Below the pieces are notes generated by a model, which was given only the letters and a program-made list of their open reading frames with translations, did not search any database and had not been told where the DNA came from. 11,638 nt of DNA from Flavobacteriaceae bacterium (GTDB lineage Bacteria; Bacteroidota; Bacteroidia; Flavobacteriales; Flavobacteriaceae), in the NCBI GenBank assembly GCA_947472705.1, contig CANJDA010000055.1, forward strand, positions 1 through 11,638, given 5' to 3'. A program made the position numbers and the translations under genes. This document shows, in pieces, positions 1 to 7,027 of the stretch. Positions within the stretch are counted from its first letter, which is position 1. The number at the start of each line of letters is the position of its first letter.

Positions 1-51
1 AGAAATACCTAGTATCAAAAAATAATTAATTAAGAAACAATATAAAGGATT
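1..51 (+). other. Tail of upstream cistron and leader before actC (probably the end of actB)
   Basis: All three forward frames stop within the first 29 bases: a TAG at 12-14, a TAA at 23-25 and a TAA at 27-29. The sequence alone therefore does not say which frame carries the previous gene. In ACIII operons the gene before actC is normally actB, an iron-sulfur/molybdopterin-like subunit, so its last 3-8 codons probably lie here; that is inference from gene order. The rest is A/T-rich. A weak purine stretch AAAGGA at 44-49 sits only 2 nt before the actC ATG, too close for a normal Shine-Dalgarno site. No promoter motif is evident, in keeping with an internal operon junction. Confidence 0.4.
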
Positions 52-1461
52 ATGTCGTCTCATTACGAAGCACCCATTAGAAAACCCTTAGTTATAGGTG
101 ATAAATCTTATCACGATGTAACTGTAGATGTAGCTGCTCCAGTAGAAGGAAGAGCCAATAAACAGTGGTGGACTGTATTTTCTATCGCATTAATAGCTTT
201 CCTTTGGGGAATTGGATGTATAGTGTATACTATATCTACCGGTATCGGATCTTGGGGATTAAATAAAACAGTAGGTTGGGCTTGGGATATCACTAACTTC
301 GTTTGGTGGGTAGGTATCGGTCATGCTGGAACTCTTATTTCTGCTGTACTTTTATTATTCCGTCAACGATGGAGAATGGGTATTAACCGTTCTGCGGAAG
401 CTATGACTATCTTCTCAGTAATACAAGCAGGTTTATTCCCAATTATTCACATGGGTCGTCCATGGTTAGCATACTGGGTTGTTCCAATTCCGAATCAGTT
501 TGGGTCGTTATGGGTAAACTTTAACTCACCATTACTTTGGGACGTATTTGCAATCTCAACGTATCTTTCAGTTTCGTTAGTTTTTTGGTGGACTGGTTTA
601 TTGCCTGACTTTGCAATGTTAAGAGATAGAGCTGTTACTCCTTTTACAAAAAAAATCTATACCATATTAAGTTTTGGTTGGAGTGGTAGAGCAAAAGACT
701 GGCAACGATTTGAAGAAGTATCTTTAGTATTGGCTGGTTTGGCAACTCCACTTGTACTTTCAGTACACACCATTGTATCCTTTGACTTTGCTACTTCGGT
801 AGTTCCAGGATGGCATACAACTATCTTCCCTCCTTACTTCGTTGCTGGAGCGGTTTTCTCAGGATTTGCAATGGTAAATACTTTGCTAATCATCATGAGA
901 AAAGTATCAAACCTTGAAGCATATATCACTCTTCAACATATTGAATTAATGAACATTGTAATCATGATTACTGGGTCTATTGTGGGTGTTGCCTATATTA
1001 CCGAGTTATTTGTGGCTTGGTATTCAGGAGTAGAGTATGAACAATACGCTTTCTTAAACAGAGCAACAGGTCCTTATTGGTGGGCTTATTGGTCAATGAT
1101 GACATGCAACGTTTTCTCTCCACAGTTTATGTGGTTCAAAAAATTGAGAACGAGTATTATGTTCTCTTTCATAATTTCAATAGTTGTAAACATTGGTATG
1201 TGGTTTGAGCGTTTCGTAATTATCGTAACTTCATTACACAGAGATTATCTTCCATCATCGTGGACAATGTTCCAACCAACATTTATTGATATTGGTATTT
1301 TTATAGGTACTATTGGTTTCTTCTTTGTTTTATTCCTTTTATATGCTAGAACTTTCCCAGTGGTTGCTCAAGCAGAGGTTAAAACAATCTTGAAATCGTC
1401 AGGAGAAAATTATAAAAGACAAAGAGAATTAGAAGGTCATAATCATTCAGATAAACATTAA
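52..1461 (+). CDS. actC: Alternative complex III membrane subunit ActC (NrfD/PsrC family, quinol-site subunit)
   Basis: The 469-aa protein is a polytopic inner-membrane protein of the NrfD/PsrC family with about ten predicted helices (for example near residues 41-63, 82-103, 120-140, 160-182, 223-243, 262-282, 298-322, 368-392 and 410-431). Recognisable family segments are GIGHAGTLISA at 88-98, HMGRPWL at 133-139 and WDVFAIS at 163-169. H133, D164, D245 and R387 are polar residues in or beside helices at about the positions I recall for the quinol pocket in ACIII structures; that match is from memory. In ACIII this subunit oxidises menaquinol and passes electrons to the ActB iron-sulfur clusters and then the c-haems; coupling to proton translocation is proposed. 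The cytoplasmic tail (about 440-469) is hydrophilic and His-containing. It is first in a run of six same-strand genes, 8 nt before actD. The ATG at 52 gives the expected N-terminus. No defects were seen. Confidence 0.95.
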   Translation: MSSHYEAPIRKPLVIGDKSYHDVTVDVAAPVEGRANKQWWTVFSIALIAFLWGIGCIVYTISTGIGSWGLNKTVGWAWDITNFVWWVGIGHAGTLISAVLLLFRQRWRMGINRSAEAMTIFSVIQAGLFPIIHMGRPWLAYWVVPIPNQFGSLWVNFNSPLLWDVFAISTYLSVSLVFWWTGLLPDFAMLRDRAVTPFTKKIYTILSFGWSGRAKDWQRFEEVSLVLAGLATPLVLSVHTIVSFDFATSVVPGWHTTIFPPYFVAGAVFSGFAMVNTLLIIMRKVSNLEAYITLQHIELMNIVIMITGSIVGVAYITELFVAWYSGVEYEQYAFLNRATGPYWWAYWSMMTCNVFSPQFMWFKKLRTSIMFSFIISIVVNIGMWFERFVIIVTSLHRDYLPSSWTMFQPTFIDIGIFIGTIGFFFVLFLLYARTFPVVAQAEVKTILKSSGENYKRQRELEGHNHSDKH

Positions 1462-1469
1462 TAATTGCT

Positions 1470-1997
1470 ATGAGTAGTAATAAAGTTATACACGCTATAT
1501 ACAATGATGATGATGTATTGATGGATGCAGTTCACAAAACAAGAGCCGCTCATCATCACATTGAAGAAGTTTTTACTCCATTTCCTGTACATGGATTGGA
1601 TAAAGCTATGGGACTTGCGCCGACAAGATTAGCCATTTGTGCATTTATTTACGGATGTATTGGTTTGACGGTAGCCACTACCATGATGAATTATATTATG
1701 ATTCAAGATTGGCCACAAGATATTGGAGGTAAACCTAGTTTTGCCTATTACCAAAACATGCCAGCATTTATTCCAGTTATGTTTGAGATGACCGTATTTT
1801 TTGCCGCTCACTTAATGGTAATTACTTTTTATATGAGAAGTAAATTATGGCCATTCAAACAAGCAGAGAATCCTGATGTTAGAACTACAGACGACCATTT
1901 TTTAATGGAAGTTGCAGTAAAAGATAATGAAGCTGAATTGGTTAAATTTTTTGAAGGAACCGGCGCAGTAGAAGTTAAAGTAATTGATAAGCATTAA
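1470..1997 (+). CDS. actD: Alternative complex III subunit ActD (DUF3341 family)
   Basis: The 175-aa small membrane subunit has a soluble N-terminal domain (residues 1-50) followed by two helices at about 54-76 and 97-122, then a soluble tail with an acidic stretch. The segment around 36-51, containing PFPVHGLDKAMGL, is the hallmark of the DUF3341/ActD family. In ACIII, ActD binds no redox cofactor and packs against the ActC side of the complex; its exact role is structural or unclear. The gene lies 8 nt after actC and 8 nt before actE, with no room for a promoter, so it is certainly co-transcribed. The start ATG has no Shine-Dalgarno motif, only A/T-rich sequence with tandem TAA codons. The C-terminus ends in DKH, as does that of ActC, and the two stop/start junctions are nearly identical. 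Confidence 0.93.
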   Translation: MSSNKVIHAIYNDDDVLMDAVHKTRAAHHHIEEVFTPFPVHGLDKAMGLAPTRLAICAFIYGCIGLTVATTMMNYIMIQDWPQDIGGKPSFAYYQNMPAFIPVMFEMTVFFAAHLMVITFYMRSKLWPFKQAENPDVRTTDDHFLMEVAVKDNEAELVKFFEGTGAVEVKVIDKH

Positions 1998-2005
1998 TAA
2001 TAGAT

Positions 2006-2566
2006 ATGAAAAGTTTACTTAAAACAGCAGTATTATTAGGTATCATCGTTTCCTTTTCATCATGTCATGATAAATTGAAACCGAATTACCAATACATGCC
2101 AAATATGTATGAATCTGTAGCTTACGAAACCTATTCAGAGTCTGATGCTTTCAACTCGCCTACAGGTTTAAAAGGGAAAGAAGGTCAATTACCACCTGTT
2201 GGTTCTATTAAAAGAGGATTTATTCCTTATGAAATTCCAAACACAACTGCTGGGTATGATTTAGCTAAAGCTACTTTAAAATCGCCTTTAGACTCAACAG
2301 CTGTAGATATGGAAAAAGCAAAAGCTCTATTTGATGTTTATTGTGCAATTTGTCATGGTACGGCAGGAGATGGGCAAGGGAAATTAGTGAAACAACAAAA
2401 ATTCCTTGGAGTTCCAAATTACAAAGACAGACAAATTACAGAAGGTAGTATTTTCCATGTTGAAACTTACGGATTGAACTCAATGGGTTCATACGCGAAT
2501 CAATTGTCACAACAAGAACGATGGATGGTAGCTGCTTATGTTCTTGATTTAAAAAGCAAATTATAA
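2006..2566 (+). CDS. actE: Alternative complex III monohaem cytochrome c lipoprotein ActE
   Basis: The 186-aa exported cytochrome has an N-terminal signal (residues 1-19) ending in FSSC. Cys20 is a plausible lipobox cysteine, so the mature protein should be tethered to the outer face of the inner membrane by lipid. The class I cytochrome c domain spans about 104-184: haem-binding CAICH gives C113, C116 and H117 (2342-2356), and Met160 in a NSMGSY context is the likely sixth ligand. The C-terminal helix with ERWMVAAYVLDL is typical of this fold. In ACIII, ActE carries a single c-haem and works with the pentahaem ActA to carry electrons away from the quinol site, in aa3-linked systems towards CuA. 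The gene lies 8 nt after actD and 27 nt before actF. Residues 21-100 are an extended N-terminal arm, probably for complex contacts. Its identity is secure from context plus the haem motif. Confidence 0.94.
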   Translation: MKSLLKTAVLLGIIVSFSSCHDKLKPNYQYMPNMYESVAYETYSESDAFNSPTGLKGKEGQLPPVGSIKRGFIPYEIPNTTAGYDLAKATLKSPLDSTAVDMEKAKALFDVYCAICHGTAGDGQGKLVKQQKFLGVPNYKDRQITEGSIFHVETYGLNSMGSYANQLSQQERWMVAAYVLDLKSKL

Positions 2567-2593
2567 TTGTAGAATTAACTGATTGTTATAGAT

Positions 2594-3925
2594 ATGTATA
2601 CCTTTTCAAGTAAATTAAAAACTTTTTCTTTCGTCTTAATGCTCGTTGGAGTATTGGGAATTGGTTATGGTTTTTTAACCACACCAAAATCAATTCAAGA
2701 CGTTGAGACCATTCTTAAAGCTGAAGAGGCTAAAGAAATTAAAGAAGGTGGTCTTGCGGCAAAAGTCGCTCACGAAGCTGCTAAGCCAGATGTTAAAGAG
2801 GAAGCTGAACATGCAGAACATGTTTTTCACCAATTGCAAAATAAACCGTGGGCTGCTTTATATGTAGCTTGTATCTTCTTTATGTTGATTACTATGGGTG
2901 TTTTGGCATTCTATGGAATACAACAAGTAGCTCAAGCGGGTTGGTCACCAGTGTTATTTAGAGTGATGCAGGGAATTACTGCTTATTTAGTGCCTGGCTC
3001 ATTGATCTTCTTTGTTATTTTATTATTATCGGGGATGCATTTCAATCATTTGTTTGCTTGGATGGCAGAAGGGATTACTACTAAAGGAAGTCCGAATTAC
3101 GATCATATGATTGCTGGCAAGTCAGGATATTTAAATTTTCCATTTTGGATAATTAGAGCTGCAATATTTTTAGGAGGTTGGAATCTATACCGCTATTTAT
3201 CTAGAAAAAATTGTTTAGCACAAGACGAAGCTTCGGATAACACATACTACAAAAAGAATTTCAAAATGTCTGCGGCATTTTTAGTATTCTTTATCGTTTC
3301 AGAATCGATTATGTCATGGGACTGGATAATGTCTTTAGACCCTCATTGGTTTAGTACTTTGTTTGGTTGGTATGTATTTGCTAGTTTCTTCGTAAGTGGG
3401 ATCACTACAATACAATTAGTTACTCTTTATTTAAAATCAAAAGGTTATTTAGAAAATGTAAATTCAAGTCATATTCACGATTTATCAAAATTCATGTTTG
3501 GTATTAGTGTGTTTTGGACATACTTATGGTTCTCTCAATTTATGTTGATTTGGTATGCCAATATTCCAGAAGAGGTTACTTACTTCAAAATGAGAATTGA
3601 CCATTTCACGATACCATTCTGGGGTGCATTTGTAATGAATTTCATTATCCCAATATTATTATTAATCAATACTGATTTCAAACGTATCTATTGGATAATC
3701 GTTATGGCAGGTTGCATTATTTTATTCGGACATTATGTTGATTTCTTCAACATGATTACGCCTGCAACAGTTGGAGAACAATGGTTCATTGGAATACCAG
3801 AAATAGCATCAGTATTATTCTTCTTAGGGTTATTCATTTTTGTAGTATTCAGTGCCTTAACAAAAGCACCTCTTCTTCCTAAACGAAATCCTTTCATTGA
3901 AGAAAGTAAACATTTTCATTATTAA
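2594..3925 (+). CDS. actF: Alternative complex III membrane subunit ActF (NrfD-like)
   Basis: The 443-aa polytopic membrane protein is the second NrfD-like subunit of ACIII, paralogous to ActC. Helices are visible at about 10-28, 86-108, 125-147, 181-198, 224-241, 255-280, 300-322, 338-358, 365-385 and 401-420. Conserved-looking blocks are SWDWIMSLDPHWFSTLFGWY at 241-260 and the HDLSKFMFG...WYANIPEE region at 295-327. In the family this subunit is membrane-embedded, carries no metal cofactor, and has been proposed to contribute a proton path. Between the first two helices is a strongly charged Glu/Lys/Ala/His stretch (about 36-82), probably a soluble helical loop and the most variable part of the protein. 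The ATG at 2594 follows a 27-nt A/T-rich gap without a Shine-Dalgarno motif. coxB follows after 19 nt. No defects were seen. Confidence 0.93.
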   Translation: MYTFSSKLKTFSFVLMLVGVLGIGYGFLTTPKSIQDVETILKAEEAKEIKEGGLAAKVAHEAAKPDVKEEAEHAEHVFHQLQNKPWAALYVACIFFMLITMGVLAFYGIQQVAQAGWSPVLFRVMQGITAYLVPGSLIFFVILLLSGMHFNHLFAWMAEGITTKGSPNYDHMIAGKSGYLNFPFWIIRAAIFLGGWNLYRYLSRKNCLAQDEASDNTYYKKNFKMSAAFLVFFIVSESIMSWDWIMSLDPHWFSTLFGWYVFASFFVSGITTIQLVTLYLKSKGYLENVNSSHIHDLSKFMFGISVFWTYLWFSQFMLIWYANIPEEVTYFKMRIDHFTIPFWGAFVMNFIIPILLLINTDFKRIYWIIVMAGCIILFGHYVDFFNMITPATVGEQWFIGIPEIASVLFFLGLFIFVVFSALTKAPLLPKRNPFIEESKHFHY

Positions 3926-3944
3926 TATTTAAAGTAAATCTCAA

Positions 3945-5129
3945 ATGACAACTCTTTTGGTACTTATAGTTGTAGTTTTATTGGCCGTTGCCTTATGGCA
4001 GTTAACTAAAATATTCGACTTAACACAAGTTGGTGGAAATGTGAATACCACGCAAGTGGCAAATGACAACGATAACAAAGTTAATGGTTACTTAATGTTT
4101 GGGTTTTTAGGTTTTATTTACCTAACTACTATATTTTGTCTTTGGAATTATAGTAAATTTCCATTAATAGGAGACTCTGCTTCTGCACATGGACCGGAAC
4201 TTGATAATCTTATGGTAATTACCATGGTTCTAATATTTTTTGTGCAAACTATTACTCAGGCATTATTACATTATTTTGCTTTTAAATACAGAGGAAAGCA
4301 AGGTCAAAAAGCTCTTTATTTTGCCGATAATAATCGTTTAGAATTTATATGGAGTGTTATTCCAGCTATTGTATTAGCAGGATTAATTCTTTATGGTTTA
4401 TATGCATGGACAAATATTATGTTTGTTAATGAAAAAGATAATAAAGATGCTATCGTTATTGAACTATATGCTCAACAGTTCAAATGGACTGCAAGATATT
4501 CAGGTGAAGATGACGTATTAGGGAAAGCTAATGTTAGATATATTGAAGGCGTAAATAGTCTTGGGGTAGATTTAGCTGATCCAAATGCACAAGATGATTT
4601 TACTTCTACAGAATTACACCTTCCAAAAGGCAAAAGAGTAATTTTTAAGATACGTTCACAAGATGTATTGCACTCTGCCTATATGCCTCATTTTAGAGCG
4701 CAAATGAATTGTGTGCCTGGAATGGTTACAAATTTTTCATTCATCCCTACGGTAACTACAGCTGAGATGAGAGAAAAAACAGCTATGATAGAAAAAGTTT
4801 CTGAAATCAATGCAATACGCGCTAAGAAAAGTGAAGCTTTAGTTGCTGCAGGAGAACCTGCCTTAGATCCCTATACTTTTGACTTTTTATTACTGTGTAA
4901 TAAAATATGTGGTGCTTCACATTACAATATGCAAATGAAAATTGTGGTAGACACTCCAGAAGAATATAAGGCTTGGTTAAAAGAAAATGCACCAAAAACA
5001 ATTGTACAAGCTGTGAAAACTGCTGAAGCAGAAGCAAAAGCAAGTGAAACTGGCTCAACAACAACAAAAGATACAACTTCAGCAAAAAGCAAAGACACTA
5101 CAGTAGTTGCTCAAGTGGAAACAAAATAA
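3945..5129 (+). CDS. coxB: Cytochrome c oxidase subunit II (CuA subunit) CoxB
   Basis: The 394-aa protein holds the CuA centre that receives electrons for the aa3 oxidase. Hydrophobic segments lie at about 2-20, 47-68, 87-112 and 133-156, one or two more than the two-helix hairpin of canonical subunit II. The cupredoxin domain follows. CuA ligands by alignment are H243, C318, C322, H326 and M329 (CxxxCGxxHxxM), and E133 matches the K-channel entrance Glu. There is no CxxCH, so no fused cytochrome c domain as in caa3 enzymes, which fits electron delivery by ActE. Oddities: K320 replaces the Glu normally between the two CuA cysteines; F179 lies where the electron-entry Trp is expected; an insertion of roughly 40 residues (about 272-312) precedes the second CuA loop; and the tail (355-394) is Ala/Lys/Thr-rich and low complexity. 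The gene is 19 nt after actF and 25 nt before coxA. Confidence 0.95.
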   Translation: MTTLLVLIVVVLLAVALWQLTKIFDLTQVGGNVNTTQVANDNDNKVNGYLMFGFLGFIYLTTIFCLWNYSKFPLIGDSASAHGPELDNLMVITMVLIFFVQTITQALLHYFAFKYRGKQGQKALYFADNNRLEFIWSVIPAIVLAGLILYGLYAWTNIMFVNEKDNKDAIVIELYAQQFKWTARYSGEDDVLGKANVRYIEGVNSLGVDLADPNAQDDFTSTELHLPKGKRVIFKIRSQDVLHSAYMPHFRAQMNCVPGMVTNFSFIPTVTTAEMREKTAMIEKVSEINAIRAKKSEALVAAGEPALDPYTFDFLLLCNKICGASHYNMQMKIVVDTPEEYKAWLKENAPKTIVQAVKTAEAEAKASETGSTTTKDTTSAKSKDTTVVAQVETK

Positions 5130-5154
5130 AACAATAAATTTAAAAGTAATCTAT

Positions 5155-6945
5155 ATGTCAGCAGAAGCTCACAGTCACGACCACGAACACGAACACCACC
5201 ATAAAGATACGTTCATTACTAAATACATTTTTAGTATTGACCACAAAATGATTGCAAAGCAATATCTATTAACAGGTATTGTAATGGGAATTATAGGGGT
5301 TGGAATGTCAATGCTATTCAGAATGCAATTAGCTTGGCCTGAAGAATCTTTTAAATTATTTAGCTTTTTCCTTGGAGAAAGAATGGCTCCAGGTGGGGTA
5401 ATGACAAACGAAACTTACTTGTCTTTAGTTACGATTCACGGTACCATAATGGTATTCTTTGTATTAACGGCAGCCTTGAGTGGAACCTTTAGTAATTTAT
5501 TGATTCCATTACAGTGTGGTGCAAGAGATATGGCTTCAGGATTATTAAACATGATTTCTTATTGGTTGTTCTTTGTATCAAGTGTTGTCATGGTTATTTC
5601 TTTATTTGTTGAATCAGGACCTGCATCAGCAGGTTGGACGATATATCCACCGTTAAGTGCCCTACCTCAAGCTATTTCGGGTTCAGGTACAGGAATGACA
5701 TTGTGGCTTGTATCTATGGCAATATTTATTGCGGCTTCATTATTAGGTTCTTTGAACTATATAGTTACTGTAATTAATTTAAGAACAAAAGGAATGTCAA
5801 TGACTAGATTGCCTTTGACTATTTGGGCTTTCTTTATTACAGCTATTATCGGTGTAATTTCTTTCCCAGTATTATTATCTGCTGCTTTGATGTTGATTAT
5901 GGATAGAAGTTTCTGTACTTCTTTCTTCTTGTCAGATATTTATATCGCTGGAGAAGTTTTACATTATCAAGGTGGTTCCCCTGTATTATTTGAGCACTTG
6001 TTCTGGTTCTTAGGACACCCTGAGGTTTATATCGTATTATTACCTGCTTTAGGCATCTCTTCAGAAGTTATTGCTACTAATTCACGTAAACCTATCTTTG
6101 GTTATAGAGCAATGATTATGTCCATTATCGCAATTGCTTTCTTGTCAACGATTGTATGGGGTCACCATATGTTTATTTCAGGAATGAATCCGTTCCTTGG
6201 TTCGGTATTTACCTTTACCACTTTATTGATTGCAATTCCATCAGCGGTTAAGGCCTTTAACTACATCACTACATTATGGAAAGGTAACTTACAGTTGAAT
6301 CCTGCCATGTTATTTTCTATTGGATTGGTTTCTACATTCATCACTGGTGGATTAACAGGTATTATATTAGGAGATAGTACTTTAGATATCAACGTTCACG
6401 ATACTTACTTTGTCGTAGCTCACTTCCACTTAGTAATGGGAATTTCTGCTCTTTACGGAATGTTTGCTGGTATTTACCACTGGTTCCCTAAAATGTTTGG
6501 AAGAATGTTAAATAAGAATTTAGGGTATGTTCACTTTTGGGTAACCGCTATATGTGCTTATGGGGTTTTCTTCCCAATGCACTTTATCGGAATGGCAGGA
6601 TTACCAAGAAGATATTACACCAATACCAATTTCCCATTATTTGATGATTTACAAAATGTGAATGTAATTATTACAACATTTGCTCTTGTTGGAGGTGCAT
6701 TCCAATTAGTATTCTTATACAATTTCTTTAGTAGTATATTCTACGGTAAGAAAACAGTTCAAAATCCTTGGAGATCTAACACATTGGAATGGACAGCACC
6801 TATCAAACATATTCATGGAAACTGGGAAGGTGAAATTCCTCACGTTCACAGATGGCCTTATGACTATAGCAAACCAGGTCACGATGAAGATTTCGTTCCG
6901 CAAAACGTTCCAATGAAAGAAGGAGAAGAAGTACTTCACCATTAA
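5155..6945 (+). CDS. coxA: Cytochrome c oxidase subunit I (haem a, haem a3/CuB) CoxA
   Basis: This is the 596-aa catalytic subunit of an A-type haem-copper oxidase, reducing O2 to water with proton pumping. By alignment, H95 and H425 ligate haem a and H423 ligates haem a3. H288, H337 and H338 bind CuB, and Y292 is the cross-linked Tyr (HPEVY at 288-292). D-channel residues N114, D125, N132 and E290 are present, as is the K-channel Lys366. R485 and R486 match the haem propionate pair, and H415-D416 the Mg site. About twelve helices span residues 35-530, followed by a soluble tail. I chose the ATG at 5155 (MSAEAH). The in-frame TTG at 5107 would overlap coxB by 23 nt and add 16 unlikely residues. 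The N-terminus is extremely His-rich (seven His in residues 6-16). A strong terminator 15 nt downstream makes this the last gene of the operon. Subunits III and IV are not encoded here. Confidence 0.96.
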   Translation: MSAEAHSHDHEHEHHHKDTFITKYIFSIDHKMIAKQYLLTGIVMGIIGVGMSMLFRMQLAWPEESFKLFSFFLGERMAPGGVMTNETYLSLVTIHGTIMVFFVLTAALSGTFSNLLIPLQCGARDMASGLLNMISYWLFFVSSVVMVISLFVESGPASAGWTIYPPLSALPQAISGSGTGMTLWLVSMAIFIAASLLGSLNYIVTVINLRTKGMSMTRLPLTIWAFFITAIIGVISFPVLLSAALMLIMDRSFCTSFFLSDIYIAGEVLHYQGGSPVLFEHLFWFLGHPEVYIVLLPALGISSEVIATNSRKPIFGYRAMIMSIIAIAFLSTIVWGHHMFISGMNPFLGSVFTFTTLLIAIPSAVKAFNYITTLWKGNLQLNPAMLFSIGLVSTFITGGLTGIILGDSTLDINVHDTYFVVAHFHLVMGISALYGMFAGIYHWFPKMFGRMLNKNLGYVHFWVTAICAYGVFFPMHFIGMAGLPRRYYTNTNFPLFDDLQNVNVIITTFALVGGAFQLVFLYNFFSSIFYGKKTVQNPWRSNTLEWTAPIKHIHGNWEGEIPHVHRWPYDYSKPGHDEDFVPQNVPMKEGEEVLHH

Positions 6946-6960
6946 TTCTTTTTATAAAAT

Positions 6961-6996
6961 ATAAAAATGCCTTTCCTTATAGAAAGGCATTTTTAT
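6961..6996 (+). terminator. Intrinsic terminator closing the act-cox operon
   Basis: A perfect 15-bp inverted repeat, ATAAAAATGCCTTTC at 6961-6975 and its complement at 6982-6996, surrounds a 6-nt loop CTTATA. The core GCCTTTC/GAAAGGC supplies the G+C pairs, and the flanking A and T runs give a U-tract on either strand. It starts 15 nt after the coxA stop, where a factor-independent terminator is expected. Its 3' edge is only 8 nt before the first ruvB promoter box, so it separates the respiratory operon from the ruvB-queG unit. Confidence 0.9.
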
Positions 6997-7004
6997 TTTG
7001 CGGC

Positions 7005-7023
7005 TAACTTTGTTATATATTTG
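7005..7023 (+). promoter_or_regulatory. Two tandem Bacteroidota-type -7 boxes before ruvB
   Basis: TAACTTTG (7005-7012) and TATATTTG (7016-7023) both fit TAnnTTTG, the -7 consensus for the primary sigma factor of Flavobacterium and Bacteroides. No well-spaced -33 TTTG/TTG is visible: the nearest, TTTG at 6997-7000, is 15 nt before the second box, and the first box would need one inside the terminator stem. With initiation several bases past the box, the first box would give a leader of roughly 5-12 nt and the second essentially none before the ATG at 7028. A promoter is expected here because a terminator immediately precedes it. Confidence 0.6.
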
Positions 7024-7027
7024 TGTT

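Noticed and set aside
4822..5085. Minus-strand ORF of 87 codons opposite coxB
   Set aside because: It is a Leu-rich shadow of the low-complexity Ala/Lys/Thr tail of CoxB and resembles no protein family.
4986..5129. Possible frameshift or foreign tail at the end of coxB, suggested by its Ala/Lys/Thr-rich low-complexity sequence
   Set aside because: The frame stays open to a clean stop with normal spacing to coxA. Disordered charged tails are common on Bacteroidota subunit II, so no break is needed.
5107..5154. Upstream in-frame TTG start for coxA giving 612 aa
   Set aside because: It would overlap the end of coxB by 23 nt and add a basic 16-residue leader. The ATG at 5155 gives a normal N-terminus and a normal operon gap.
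6998..7027. Upstream in-frame TTG start for ruvB
   Set aside because: It would begin right at the terminator edge and cover both promoter boxes. MNENLNP from 7028 is a usual RuvB start.
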